The notes below the pieces were generated by a model that made no database searches, was not told where the DNA came from, and saw only the letters and a program-made list of their open reading frames with translations. From Augochlora pura (lineage: Eukaryota; Arthropoda; Insecta; Hymenoptera; Halictidae): a stretch of DNA of 64,000 nt. Position numbers and translations under genes: made by a program. Positions 34,750 to 48,900 of the stretch are shown here, piece after piece; position 1 is the first letter of the stretch, and each line of letters starts with the position of its first letter. The stretch covers positions 8,072,779-8,136,778 of the forward strand of contig NC_135781.1 in the NCBI RefSeq assembly GCF_028453695.1. The letters run 5' to 3'.

Positions 34750-36170
34750 CTGTAAAGTCTATGAAAAAAGAATCAATCACTGTAGTAAAATATAGTATAG
34801 TTAGCATATTTTATGAACAAATTTCACTTCATGAAAAATTAATTTTAGCGTTTTTATTCACTCCATTTCATTTCAGCATTTCATTCATATTTTTATAAAT
34901 CAAAATGTTTTTAGTTATACTCAACTTCTATAACTATTTATTTAATAATATTTGTCCTTTCCAAATTTTGGAATTCGAGGAGTATACTATTTGAAATTGT
35001 TTGCCACCTGATTTAAAAACTTCAGCATCAAAATAACCTTGACGAAAATAGACACAAACTATAGTCTTATATACAAGTTAAAATTCAAATAATAATTAAA
35101 ATTCACAGGAAACTGTACAGCTAAATAATTTTAGAATGCACTAATAAAATTGTTAAGTCAACTTCTAATCGACATACACTGTAATATATTCTTGCAATTG
35201 TGAACACAGAATTACATATTATAAATAATATAAGAGGAAAGGTTAACTGTTGCTAAAACGCACGCAGGTTTTTGGGTGCAACAGGTTTTTGTTCTTAAAC
35301 AAGAATCTATCGTTCTTAAACAATACAGTATATAAGTTAATTACACGGAGCAATTAATTTAGAAAATATATACATACACTGCGGTCAATGACTCTGTAGT
35401 AAAGTTCTCAAATAATTCTGTAATCATTGGAGAAGTTGGTGACAAGGTAAAAGTGAACCTCACCTTATTGATGTTACTCACTACAATTACGCAGAACCTC
35501 TATTTTTCGCGAGGCCTTTGTTTGGGAACCACTACAGTCTTTCCAGCATACAAAACTCACTCGCGTTCATTGTTCGCCATTAGAGAACTAACACTGAAAT
35601 GAACTGGAAGTTGGAGTAACTGATTGTACCTATGTGTCGCGTATATCGTATATGAGTCAGAACACATCGTTGCCACTGTTGCCGAATTAACCAATCAAAT
35701 TCAAGTGTGATAGGACTTCAATGTCACATGGTAAAACTTTCCCGCCATTTCTCTATTTAGAAATAACTTCTGTTTTATTAGACTACCAAAACTGCCACTT
35801 TGAATTCCTGAAGCATGTAACATAATGTTGACAAGACCTTGAAAAGGAGTTGAAAAATTTGTTTACTATCAAAAACAAAAATGTATAGGAATGTTATTAA
35901 ATCATGAAAAATATGTGCATAATATTAACTAAAAATAAGTATTTCTCTGGACAAGTTATTATTTTATGTATTTTGTGTATTATTTATCTCAATTCATTAA
36001 AACAGTATGATTTTTCGATCTACATGTACATATATTGGAATGTAAATACTATTATAGTATTCAGACAATCTATTCAATTTAGCTAATATTTTGTTAATTC
36101 GATATCTTAACCTAAATTGTCACGAAAAACTAACTCACCATTCTGCTTGTTAGACAATTGCAACATCAAA
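34750..36170. other. Apaf-1 upstream region
   Basis: AT-rich. An acceptor-like TTTACAG beside 34749 implies at least one 5' UTR exon, probably within 35380-35650 where the sequence becomes less AT-rich. No coding exon seen. Confidence 0.4.
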
Positions 36171-36242
36171 TCCGGTATGGTCTAGTGGCTAGGATACCTG
36201 GCTCTCACCCAGGAGGCTCGGGTTCGATTCCCGGTACCGGAA
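36171..36242 (+). tRNA. tRNA-Glu (anticodon CTC)
   Basis: A 72-nt cloverleaf. Acceptor stem TCCGGTA/TACCGGA, D arm with the A box GGTCTAGTGGCTAGG, anticodon stem-loop CCTGG-CTCTCAC-CCAGG with anticodon CTC, and T arm with the B box GGTTCGATTCC. A run of six T follows at about 36246, the RNA polymerase III terminator. No intron. Decodes GAG. Confidence 0.97.
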
Positions 36243-36889
36243 ACTTTTTTGGCTATTTGTTTTTATTACTTAATAATGTGTTGTATTGTATTTAATTCAT
36301 CCATAATATATTCGTATTTTATATATTTCACTAAAAATATTTCCAATATGTAATATAAACGTGGAATTATATCACATATTATTTACTTAGACATACAGAG
36401 TATTTCAAGTTATTTCCGCCAAACTGTGATCGTATATTTCTTACATAAAAGGAGATAAAGATTTTTGGGCGATGAAATTACGCGATGGATGTTTAACTTT
36501 TGAATTATAAATAAGTACATGCTATTCTGCATGAAGTATGTTTATCGCGACGCGATAACCATTCTTCACAGAATTTATAGCGAAATATAAAATACGTTTC
36601 TTAAAATGTAAATTACGTTTCGTAGAATGTAAAACGCATGTAGTACAAACGTAGATAATGACCAGACCAGAGAGGGTTTATCAAAATTATTGTAACTCCA
36701 GAAAATAGATCTTACCCTGTGTAGATCTTACAACACAGTAAACAAAATTTTAATTGCAGTAATCAATAATTGATTTCGGATCACATTGCTGCGTGGATAC
36801 GTTGTTCTACCAAAAATTACTTTATCGCCATTGCAATTTTATATGTATACATAGAAAGATGATACAAAAAGATTGCAAAAATAAATCAC
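36243..36889. other. Spacer between the two tRNA genes
   Basis: AT-rich; no exon, repeat or third tRNA seen. Confidence 0.5.
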
Positions 36890-36961
36890 TGCGATGGCCG
36901 GGAATCGAACCCGGATCAACTGCTTGGAAGGCAACTATGCTGACCATTACACCACCATCGC
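36890..36961 (-). tRNA. tRNA-Gly (anticodon TCC)
   Basis: On the minus strand a 72-nt cloverleaf: acceptor stem GCGATGG/CCATCGC with discriminator A, A box GGTGTAATGGTCAGC, anticodon loop CTTCCAA (anticodon TCC), and B box GGTTCGATTCC. A T-rich terminator (TTATTTTT) lies just past the 3' end. No intron. Decodes GGA. It points toward the tRNA-Glu gene about 650 bases away. Confidence 0.97.
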
Positions 36962-39044
36962 AGTTGAAAGGTACTTCACTACAACGAGTGGTGAGGCCAC
37001 TACGCTATCAGGAAGTATGTATGTTCTACGTGATAGTTAATTAAAAGTTAATTTAATGCACAAGGCATTGTTAGCTGTTTGCCAATTAAGCGGCATTATC
37101 CTTACAAAATGATGCGTTTTCTTCTTAAACCTTCGTGCAAACTGTGCTTTATCCCTATAAATTAAAAAAGTTTAAAACCGGCTATTGCCTGGTGCGTAAA
37201 TTCCCTTTAGTTACTCTCGGGTGCAGCTGTTCATTAAATCTTTTTTCTTCAAAGTTTAAATGTTTGAAAAATAAACGCATTTTTACTACGATCACGTCGG
37301 AATACACATAATAAATCAAATTTTTCAGTACTTAATTGAAGAACAACTAAATTTTCTATTTCCGGAGAAATTTCGTTTTAAGAAGCCACATAACATTTGT
37401 CCCCCGTGAAAAAGCTGTCGCCAACATATATTTGTTTGCATTGTTTCAAAAAACTTGACTATCCACTTCTTGTAGAAAATATTTATATACATTTACCCAG
37501 TATATTTATCGGTATAAAAAAGTAATACAGCACAAAAATTCAATTAGCGAAACGACTCTGAAACGGCTCAGTTAACAATTTATCTGCAAAATAAGCTTCG
37601 ACATTTGAAGCCTTCTCTCCATTAGACGCCTCAATTACTCGGAATTTCATTATAACGTGAAAGCTACATAACGCTCCCGATCGGTCATAACTATCGGAGG
37701 ATCGGAGTTCTATTCAATCGACACCTGCCCGCTGAGAGATTAAATTATTTTTGAATAATCCCGAGCCGACTGGGCAACCGAAGTCGTTATTGTACGCGAC
37801 ACGAGATTGCGGAAATGAATTATTTGATTAGTATAGTCAGTCAGCTATTCGCCGGTGACGCGTATAGGTGAGGCCGGGTTGTAGCCAGCGCATGGTAGAC
37901 AACCTGCAAATTCGATTACGTTAGAAACAGCATTTGGCGCTCAGCCTGCATTAGCCGTGCATTGGTTACTTGCCCGATTAATTTGTCGCGAATTCACTGT
38001 TGCGAGCAACTGTGCCATTTTCCTGGTGTCCGAATCGCGAGCACTAACTACGGCAAAATCAATACGGCGTGTCGGTCGTAAAGGTGGCACGCTCCTAATT
38101 AAATGGAGGAACGCTGGAATGAAACAATGCGCCGGGAACAATTACAATAACAATCCGAATTGGTGGCCGACGAGGAAAAGTGGGAGGGAACGTTGCGACG
38201 TTGCGGCAAAAGGGTGAAAGTGTCATGAAAGTATTCCTCATCACCTTTCGCCGTGGTTGATGAACGGGGCGGGTTCGGCGCACGAAGGCAACGCGGGTCT
38301 ATCATTATTAGTTCGCCGGATCGTGACGATGAAGTTATGACGGCATTAAGATACCAGCGGCTGTATCCTTTAATTAAAAGTATCTCATTAGAAAAAGAGC
38401 AGTGTCGCGTGATTTACAGGGGCACGAGGGTGGCGTTGCCGCGGTTGGTCGGCCGGTGAGCGTTGCATTTCGTATCGAGGATTTGCATATCGCGTGTACC
38501 GGGACTCCCGTTAGACGCGCCGGTTGCCTAAAGTGCAGGCGCAAACACTGCTCGTATCGTCCGGCTAAGAATTACACGATCGCCTCGACGACTATTTGCT
38601 TCCTTCCTCCGTACGCCAATTAATCGTCGACGATCAAACAGCCGGAGTTCTCGTTTCCGTGCGAGCTTATGCCCGACTATCGCCCGTTCCTCCTTTTTCC
38701 ACCGCGGATTTATATCCTGAGCCCGACAACGTGAAATTACTTGGAAGTTGCGCGAAGAGAGCAACAACGTACGGAGCTCGTTCTTTTCGGTCGCGACAGC
38801 TGCGCGCACCAGTTTCGCGAAAGTTTCGCGGGAAACTTAGCGAACGCGAGTTCGTTACTCCCCCAACGTCCTTATTTATTTACGTTTTATTCGCTGGACG
38901 TCGGGTCGCTCGTGCCAATAAGTTCGCGACGGTTCGTCGCACGCGTATCGTTCGAAGAAAAAGAACAATCGGGACCGGATAAATATCGTTCAAGACTAAT
39001 AGGATATTTCGGAGTCGAGAGGTGCTTGCCCATTGTCTGATATA

Positions 39045-39108
39045 CACCCCCTCCCCACCCCCCTTCTCCGCCCATCCTCCCCCTCCTCCTCCTCCTCCTC
39101 CTCCCGGT
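39045..39108 (+). repeat. C-rich/CCT microsatellite
   Basis: Runs of CCCC followed by at least eight CCT/CTC triplets. Confidence 0.85.
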
Positions 39109-39340
39109 GCTCGTCCCTGTTTCTCCTCTTCAAAGCCGAGGGCGATTGCCGGAGGGTAAATTCAAACCTCTTAGGGGCTGATCGATCGGCACTAGTCTAA
39201 GCACTTCAAATAGTGTGATCGTGGTATGCGAGCAGGAATGGCAATAACGTTGATAGGATAGTAATATGATTATCACCTGCACAAGAGGACACATAGTGGT
39301 GCTACACGTATAATTAGAGATGGGATTGAAGAGCCGAATA

Positions 39341-39409
39341 AGGGGCGGGGGACAGGTGGGGGATTGAGTGGGCGGGGGGCAGGGGCAGAGGGGAGGGGGC
39401 GGGGGCAAG
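39341..39409 (+). repeat. G-rich tract with G-quadruplex potential
   Basis: About 70 bases with more than six runs of four or more G (GGGGCGGGGG, GGGCGGGGGGCAGGGGC, GGGGAGGGGGCGGGGG), short spacers, and almost no C. Confidence 0.8.
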
Positions 39410-39562
39410 GTGCAAGTATAATGCCATGCAAATACATCTCATCACTTGGTCCACCAGCAATAGAGTGCATTAATCCGCTAATGCACATGGGTCCCGTAAA
39501 ATTAGATTCGGCCAGATTTAGTTGGAAATGCGATATTTCAGTGTCGAGTGAATTCCGAACGA

Positions 39563-39599
39563 CTCTCTCCTCTCTCTCTCTCTCTCTCTTTCTCTCTCG
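39563..39599 (+). repeat. CT microsatellite
   Basis: A near-perfect (CT)n run of about 17 units. Confidence 0.9.
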
Positions 39600-42500
39600 C
39601 TTTGCCGCGGCGGGAGGACGCATCTCGTTTCTGCGAGGCTCGACTGGCGTAAAACGTTGTTACTCGTGAACCAGATTAATGCCGACATGCACGCTCCGGC
39701 GCATCCTCGATCGATGGAAGCTGCGCGTCCTTAATGCGGCATTAATAAAAAAAAAATTTACGATCACCGATACGCGCCCGACCGTCACGGACTCTCGTAT
39801 TCATACGAATTGTCGTTGCCCCGTCCTGACGCGCGGATATTCCATGCACGGATTAGTACCCTCGCCGTGATACCAGTTTAATTTAACGGGGGATTAACGC
39901 GCGCACTTATAAATCAATGATTAATTAATAACTTACACTGTCGTGTGCCACGGCGCAAGTTTAATTGCTCGGCGCTGGGTGCCACTTAAAATTTATGGAT
40001 CTCATTTGAACTTGTCCTTGATAAAAATCAGCCGTTGGCCAAGATCCGCAGCGACCTAAAACAATCATAGAGAATTTAGACATCAATGATAATTGGAATT
40101 TCAGTCAAAGGATTCTAGGAATTAATTGCATCTAAACGTGATATATTAATTATGCCATTTACCTGAGTGACCTGTCCAATGAATGAACACTTGAGTCGCG
40201 TGTTTGATAAAATGACCGCTATTCCGTTAATTCTTTCAATAATATTATCACAACTGAGCCGGTTTGCTATTAAGTTTATTCATACCTGAACATAATTTTA
40301 GCATTTTCTAATAGTTTTTTGTAAAAGCATAATGATCAACGTTTTCGTATAATAAAGAAAATGTTTATTCAGTGAGTGGTAGTCATTGGACAAATCACCC
40401 TAATTTGGATTGCATTCAAATTTAATCGCGTACGTATTTTTCCCGATTTTATCGTAATTATAACAATAATGTAATTTCACGGCTTGGTAGAAATATATTT
40501 TTTGTCTGTTGTACAGTAGTGTCGGCGTTCTTGTAAAAATCAGCCGATTCTTCCACGAATATTGCAGCGACGAACGCATGCTCCCCACCTCGGCAGACTA
40601 ACGTACGCAATGTTCGTCGTGGTGTTCGCAGGGTCGCGTGATTACTTGCGTCCAATTAAATTTAACGAATTTCCACCGGTACGAACGGCTTTATTGGTTT
40701 CATTAATTACGCATGCAGTGTGTTGTCCCGTGGAGCTGGCCGGTCTCCTCCGAAATGCACGCACGTTCGACCGGTCCAGGTTTCCGCGGGGTTGCGATCG
40801 CGTCTCTCTGCTCGTGGATCCGCGCGTATTCCACGTTTCGCGAAATCGAGAGCGATGAGAGAACGATTAAAGGCCGACGATTCGATTGGTCGAGGGACCA
40901 TGCCCCGCGGGACCTACGCGCCGTATCGACCGACGTGCCGATATTCAGAATTTGCTAATTAAATCCCGGTCGGCTCGACTCAACGGCTTTGTCGATTTAC
41001 TACTTTACTAAAACATCCGCGCGACATTGTAAACCGGATGACCCGCTCGAACGGTCTATTCGAATTGGCCGTAACGCGTTAAGCTTCATTCACGTTGGAT
41101 TCTTCTGTTGCTATCGCGTCCATTGCAGCGTTACAATGAAAAACTCGCAATCTTAAAACTATTTAATAAAAAGACACTGAAATTGTCTCAGTTAAAAACC
41201 TGAGTAATCGAATTACTAGTAAAATTTAAATTGCGAACATGTTGCGGCACTTTGCTTCTAATTCGATTAAAGAATAGTCATTTTTGTGAATCTTAGCGAA
41301 GAAAATGTTCATCAATAAATAGATCAATTTCATGAAATCTGAATAAATACACTTCTGCTCGATCTGGATTGATTTGCTTTATTGTACAAATTTAAGAACA
41401 TTCGAAGCTTTCAGAGGATAACTTGAAATTTTGATATCAAAAACTGTAAATTTTCTGAATGTAACCTTGATGTTAACGTGATTATTATAGTACGAGCTCA
41501 GCGAGGACATGTAAATGATTTCGGAACTTCGAATGACTGCTAATGTGAACTAACCTTCATCGTTTGTTTCGGGACATGTAACGTTACAGGGTTGATAAAC
41601 CGAGTGATGAAAAGGAAAAAAAAACCGAACGATTCGTTTGTGCGCAGCGCGGCAACACTTTGTCACCGAATTTGCTCCCTTACCCTTCCGATTCGTTTGT
41701 TTTCGCGGCGGCAACACAGATTCGAACAATTCCCGTTTGCGAAATATCGAATTGGCCCGGGTTCGCGTAATCCCGGCGCTGAAACAATCGAAGAGCATTC
41801 GACGGACAACGGTGTCAAAATTGACGAGCGATGCACACGCTACTTGACACGACGGCACGGAAAATTAGATGTAAAGTGACCGTGGTAAATACAGGAAAAA
41901 GAATGTTTCCTGGGCATGATCATTTCGGGGCGTCGCGCCGCGTCGGCAGAAGTGCGGGACGAGCGGCTGACATGCGAGATCCCTATACGCCTATCGACAC
42001 GAATATGCTAATGATCCCGTGGCGCGTTAATTATGCTAATTCCACTATGATTCACCAGAGCAAACATATGCCGCCTTGCATTTTATACCGACCACCTGCG
42101 GCGCTCTAATTGTCCATGAATTATTAATTTACAGAGGAATAGCTCTCCTTGCGCGCACTTCCGAACTTTCACTTTTTATACACTCGGCAACGAAAATATT
42201 GGGATACCTTTCGAAACGGAATAATCTTTCTAGTACTGGACTAAACGATTTGAATTTTTGTTTAGACGATAGAGGTAGAGCCGATATCTAATTATTTACA
42301 GTTCATAGTGTGGGTAGATAGGTGAATTAATCGTACGCGATGTGAAGTTACTGTTTTTTACTAATATATATACAAATATACAATATTTCTCCGCTGGCTT
42401 ACTGACTCGGTATTGTCCTCACGGAGAGTGTTCTTTCACGACGTTAATTTTAGGACGCGTCGTAACCAAGTCTTTCTTAAAAACTATAACTTCGCGCTTG

Positions 42501-45500
42501 CCCTGGTAAAATTCCGAAACAACCCTGATTGGCTAACCCGCGCGCTGGATATTTTCCAATCAGTGCTGTTCGTTTTTCCGTATCACCGCCTACTCCTTAC
42601 GCCCTTGGCGTGCTTGTTTTCGGAACGGCGAGGTGACCGGAGGGGATGCGTTTTACCGTGCGAACGTGGGACTTTTCTTCAGGCCACCCGTGCCGGACCC
42701 ACGTGTACGAAAGTCGATGCGCGTCCGGCCCAAGTGCCCTTCAGATAATCCCTTAATTTACGACGGTCTCTGTTTGCTATTGAGGACCTTCGGAAAAGAC
42801 TCTAATAAACATGCGTTGCAAAGATCTGGAAAATGTCGACTCAAAAATAGCTTCGTCGAACGAGAGTCGTAAATTACGTTCGTTGTTTGCACGAAGAAGA
42901 GACTTTCTCTTGTGCGCACGACTGGGCGCTACATTAGCATGCATGTAACTTGTCGAGATCTACAAAAAACATTTTTGAAGTTTTCTTTTGTCACTCTAAG
43001 CAATGGCATGAAAAATAGCACTCACGTTATGGTTTAGTAGACTGGTACTTTTTCATCTAAAAATATTCAAACTTTTTAGTGCAGCTCTTTTCCGTAATTA
43101 TAAATCATAAACGCTTCCTTAATTTCTAAAATAATATGACGAATTCTTAAGTTTTGATGTTGACTAAAGATTTAGATAATTGTCTATTACCTCAATCTTT
43201 TGTACAAATTGTCATTAAATAAATTAGTTGAACCAGTGAATTTTTAAAGTACGCATTGAAGTTCTGTTTAAAGTAATTAAAAGATTTGCAATTTTGTAGA
43301 AAACTGAAACTGAGAAGCAACTTTGATAGTAATTAAAAGACAAAACAATCTTTCAGCTAAGTATCACAATTTCGTGTCCAACCCTAAACGCTCCTCACAA
43401 CTACTTTTCTTTAATTTCTTTTGCGCGCACACGAGCATCACCGTCAAATTGCACGTAATTAGTACAATTACTGTTAGCGTGGCCACATGTCCGATTTATG
43501 TATGCATATGTTCCACGCACGGGCAACAACAACGTAAAACGGAGGAAGTACGGTTGCACGGTCGTCTATTTTACCTTGTAAATCTTCCAACGACCATTCT
43601 TGGCCTAGACACCCCGCCGTTGGCCTTCTTCCGCGAGAATGCTAATTAACAATTGGCAATTCGCAGGCGATGCCGGGCGAAACCGTAAAACGGTCCGTTG
43701 GCGGAGGCTAACAAGGCGTGAAGGGTGATTTAACCGGTGACGTCACGGTTCCACCGAAAATGTTTGACGTTCTCGAGGAGGTCGGGAACGAAGACACACG
43801 CGAAGAGCTGAAGAGAAGGGCGGAAAAGAGAGACAGGGATCCCCGCAGGCTCGTAAACCGGCGCAATGGTCCTGGAGGAGGGGGGGAAGGGCGGTGAAGG
43901 GTGGTTAGCCGGGGCCAAAAAGCGGACGGAGGTCGTCAATGTTGATGATGCGTGGATCACGATGTACTGACGGCTCCATCATAGCCACGGTGTTCTCTCT
44001 CCACCCCACCGGCCATGCGATCGGCCCGCACTTTGCCATTCTATGGGAAGATATACCACCTCCGCGAAGCCTATTCCATTTGCTTTATTGAAATAACTCG
44101 CAGGACGCCGAGCGTCGACACGTTCGCGCATACGAGGGTTGCCGATTCCACCGAAACGATTTTCGACGATTTACTCTCTCGGGGCGGTCCCCCGTTACGT
44201 AGAACAAATACGGAATACGAATATAGGAACTGCGTACTGACCGATGACACGTGAGTAATCTTGTTCGGGGTGTATACTGCTTTATGAATGCAACGCTCCA
44301 AGCTACGCTTCGGATTTAATACCTATTGTAAAATTACAATACACGATTCAACTCGATGTCACTCGCTCGAATATGTAAAAAATAAGTGCAGTAGTACCTC
44401 GGTTATACGTATTTACTATCATCCGTATTTCTCATTATCTGCATCAGAATCGTGACTATATGATCGGTTCGGTTCGTTTATTAACTCCTTAAATTTTTAG
44501 TATAATGTGAACAAAAATATCGAACAAAATTATTACGTCCAAAATAATTTAACACTCTGAATAAATTAAGTTTAACACTCTGCACTCGATTGACGATTTT
44601 GAGGCGTGTTCACATCCTTAAAACTCGTACGTAATAAATCATTATGAAACGTCTTCTGCATATTGTCGTTGTTAAGATTATTAAATGTATAGTTTTTAAG
44701 ATTATTAAAGAAACTTTTAGACATTTTATTTTACATAAATATCCGCAGTGTAACAAGAGTCACTGCGTAATTATTGTTTTACCTACACATGCTCCTCTAA
44801 CAGAACTGCATAGAATTAATTAAAAACGTCTTACATGATTACGAATTTTTCGCAACCTGAATTAACCGACCAATTATAGGATTAATCTGATACAGAGTCA
44901 ACGTAAAGGGCATTCGTTCTGTTATTCTGTATCGGCGAAGAAACTGGAAAGAAAAGTTTGACGGCAAGTTGATGCCTCTATCGGCGTTCGAGTGGAATAA
45001 GGTATCGACAGACGTGTCTGTTGGTTTTTCTCTACGAAACCAGGTGACACGTGGGGGACTAGCAACGAAGGTAAACGGCGATTACCCCCCTGTGCCATCC
45101 GTGCACCCGTTCCCTCGCTTGTCGAGCTATTTACGGGCTAACGATGGAAACGGGTTTCGCCGCATTACGATTAACTTGGACGCAATTATAACGGACCTTG
45201 AACAACGTGGCTCCGAGTATCGGCGAGCTTCCGTGGTCTAGGAAGTGCATCTGCCGTTTCCTTGCCCGTACATATTATCCACGAGTCGTTAATATCAAGT
45301 AGTAACAGTCGCGGACCGGAAACGTTGGTGCGCGCCTGTCAGCCCCGTGAATCGTCACTGTTGCGAGAAGAGTTGACCTCGTGCAAACAAACCGCATAAT
45401 TTGTAGTCGCAGTTTCGTAGCATTGGTGTCTGAACGACTTTTATCGTCGACTTGATGCTCGTTGTTGTACGAACTGACGTTTTTGACGTGGCGAAAATAA

Positions 45501-45564
45501 CTGAACACGAATTCCAAGATTATTTAACATATGATTTTTCGTACTTACAACATGATATGTAATA

Positions 45565-45993
45565 TTAGGTTGGTAAGAAATTAATGTCGGTTTTCGAACT
45601 TTCGAACGCGTAAACCAAACGTGTCGTCGTTCGACCACACGTCGCACAATTAACGCTACAAAAGTTGAATGAATTGGGATATGAAACCCTGACCCATCCA
45701 GCATATTTCTCGGATCTGTCGGCAACCGATTACCACTTCTTCAAACATCTCGACCACTACTTGCAGGGGTACATATTTACCAACCAAGCTGCAGCTGAAA
45801 GTGCGTTCGAAGAATTTATCGATTCCAGAACAACAGAATTTTACGCTACTGGCATTAACAAACTGTCAATTTATTCGCAAAAATGTGTAGTCTGTAATGG
45901 ATCTTATTTTGATTAGAAAAACTTATTCCGATCGGTGATATGTCGATTTGAAGATATAGTTTGGAAACCGACATTATTTTCCTACCAACCTAA
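45565..45993 (+). mobile_element. Internally deleted mariner element with both TIRs
   Basis: Flanked by TA on both sides (45563-45564 and 45994-45995). The ends are TTAGGTTGGTAAGAAATTAA and its inverted partner TTTCCTACCAACCTAA, TIRs of about 28 bases. Inside, only the C-terminal part of a mariner transposase remains in frame (about 45665-45916): LGYETLTHPAYFSDL, SATDYHFFKHLDHYL (the last Asp of the DD34D triad lies in this block), and a typical ending CNGSYFD. The first two thirds are gone, so the copy cannot make transposase. At 429 bases it is about a third of a full mariner. Confidence 0.93.
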
Positions 45994-48900
45994 TACTTGT
46001 CCGCGTGTGTTCCACGATTCGAGCTCGTTCGGAATTTCTTGCGCGAGTAATCGACGATGTCCGGAACCAAAGAGAAAAACTTCGGCCGCGTGGAACCGAA
46101 TCGATAGTATCTCGAGGGTTTCCCGTCGACTGAGTCGTATCCGACTGCCGTCACATATTGACGCCTCCACTTTATTCAATTGCTCATCCAACACAAGACC
46201 CCCGACACTTTGGCTCGGGGTTCAAACATGTTTTTTCGCTTTGCTCATTTCCGGGCGGAACGCGTCGCGTCCTCCACGGTTCCGGCCGTGGATCGCGCAT
46301 CGTGTGTCTTGTCGACGGGCACGTTTAGTCTCTGACCGTGCCGCCGATGGGGGTGGGGGACCACTCGGGGAAAAACGGGAAGAGGAGAGACAAAAAAAAA
46401 AGAGGACGGTGGAATCAATCTAACCGGAGGGGGGAAACGACCATCGTGCTCTGGTAATTTTTCCCTCATCAGGCATCGTTCGGGGATTTTATTGATAATT
46501 AAAAGTCACCGGGCTGTGTGATTGAAATTAATGGTCAAATGGTCAAATCTGCCTGGAGGGAAAGCTGACCTGTAAAGTCGCCTCCGTTTGCCAGTTCGAC
46601 CGACCTGAAAATTCTGTCTGAGCACACATATGTAGGTAAATTCAGTCGGAAGGCCTTGTAATGATAAACAATTTGCTTTATCTTCGGGGCTGCGTTCTGC
46701 CTAAATTCGCAGTGGCATTTGAAAATCGTCAGGACATCGTGATTTGAAAATATGAAATACTACGATTATCTTTTGAGTTTTAAGCATATTTTCTAAGATA
46801 TAGGAATTAACGAACTGCCTCTTTATTTAAGACTGATCTAAAAGTGAACGTTCTATCGTGAGCAGAGAGAAGTACATGTGAAAAAGGTGGATTAAAAGTG
46901 GTATAAGTAAAATAAAGGAAATAATGCAGCTCAAAATATAGTGAGACAATACCCAAGCGTTTCGGAATAACGTTTGTAATGCTAGGTACACGTGTTTCAG
47001 ATTTATTTTTAATTAAATTCTATTCGAAAACGATACTGTTAATGCGATTTCGTTACACTTGATTTTTGTCTCGGACTACGTATTCGCTGAATCGGAAATC
47101 GAATTCATCGACGTCGAAACTCGCGTCGATCTGCCACATAACTGGAGACCTTTCGGGACGCGGTAATGGTTATGGAAGCTTTTTTTCCTCCGTCAGATTT
47201 GCGGCGGGCGGTATAACCGTAGACGAAAGTATATAACAATTCCGGAGGCATAACCGTAGGAAAAATACGAAGGTATAAACGCAGCGAGCCGCGGTCCGGA
47301 AATGGAGAGAGTAAAGTGGAGACGATATCGAGGGAACTAGGAAGAAGCGCGATCGCCGTCGTAAGTGCCGCGCGGCGAACGCCCGGGACCATATGGAATT
47401 GTTTATGAACCATGCAACTTTATTTTCTTCCTCCCTGCCTCGCTGTTCAGCTCCTTTCGATATTTCTTCTTTGTCATTCCTTGGCAGCGTTATTGGCGCG
47501 TGACGGGTGGATCGTCCGTTAACCCTGTATCGCATCTACCGTATTCTTGTTCTACCATGAAACGACGACCCCCCCAAGGATGGAGTTCTGCGAGCACCGT
47601 AGAAAGTGGCACAGAAGGAGAACGAACTCGGCTAAGAACGCGGACAAATTAGGGAACGCCGGAGGTTCGTTCGGCGGCTATATTACCGTCGTAAAGAGAG
47701 ACTGTAATTTCCACGGTCTTACGCGTTTAGTTCGCCGTGTACATTATTCGAAATGCGGTGAAGAGCCGTTAAAGCGAGGAAATTCATTTAAGTATGATAA
47801 CGAGATACAGAGGCGGGGAAATACAACGGGGAATATTGGTAATCAATTTCGTTCCGTTTGGAGTCGATAACGATTCTCAAGAATGAATGATAGCAGGTTA
47901 ATGAGCCCAGGGCTCGACGTAATCGTGTTTCGGAGACGATGAAGGGACGCCGGAGAAACGAAGGAAAGTAGATAACTTACTTTTCTCGTCAAATTCATTC
48001 CTGTCAGGCCAAAGTGAGTTCGACTCTCGAAACTGCGAGGGAGGAATATGCACATAATATTGATGGACAGTGACTCGGCTGTTATCGGGCCGAGGGTAGT
48101 TTATCATTCGGGAACGAGCGCATTATGGCTCGATTAATCTTCGATATTTATATTAGAGCTTCATTAAATAAAATAGTTGACGGGCGAGGGTGCGCGGACT
48201 CTCGAAGCAGGGATTCAATTTTTCGTAAAAAGTTTGCGCTTGTACTTTAAAACACAGAGTGGCCAGTGTGTATTTTTCGATTGATGTTATTTCAGCTGTT
48301 TGTACGATACAATTTTAGATGTGAAAGTGCATTAGAAAATATTTCTTTGTGTATTTTCTAATTTCTTAACATTTTTTCGTAATATTATTAGAATCCTTGC
48401 CTACAGATTTAAATCCTTGTCAGATAATCCTTGTTTGAAAAACTACTTCAGAAGATTCATAAAAACTAGGAGGTAGTATTTATCATAATTTGGAATGTTT
48501 TCTTAATTTCTAATTCTTTTATAAGATACAATTATTTAGATCTTTTGATTTGCAAGAAAGAGTTTACGGTCTGAAAATTAGCTGAGGAACTAATAATCAT
48601 TGTGTTTACGTTTCCTTTATTTTATTTACTCTCATTGCGCTCAGCTTCGTTCAGATACGCTTATGTCATTAAAAATTTAGCGAATTAAAGTTGTATAAGT
48701 TACACGATCGATCCCGTATAAGCTCCAGCGGATGGTCAGTAACCTACGGGTTGCCACGGGCGAATAACACGGGAAAAGGGGTGAAACTTTTCATTACCGC
48801 GACCGACGAACTTTTTCCGCGATCCGGTTTATCGAATTCGCTCGACGATTATCGAAGTTTCCCCGTTCTGCTCTCTTTGTTATCCTTTTTATAACTGTAG

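Larger units (their letters stand above)
36962..42930. other. Non-coding region, GC/CpG-rich blocks with AT-rich spacers (part 1)
   Basis: From about 37.7 kb the base composition rises sharply and CpG is frequent. Many short open frames exist on both strands and overlap one another, with no splice-linked exon, domain or codon bias. AT-rich gaps lie at about 40.0-40.5 and 41.1-41.5 kb. TAAT/ATTA homeodomain-type cores are common in the GC-rich blocks, for example AATATGCTAATGAT and TTAATTATGCTAATT at 42000-42040. I read it as intergenic or intronic regulatory DNA. Confidence 0.45.

Noticed and set aside
36793..37044. 83-codon plus-strand open frame
   Set aside because: It runs through the tRNA-Gly gene; peptides such as RWPGIEPGS are the familiar false translation of tRNA sequence.
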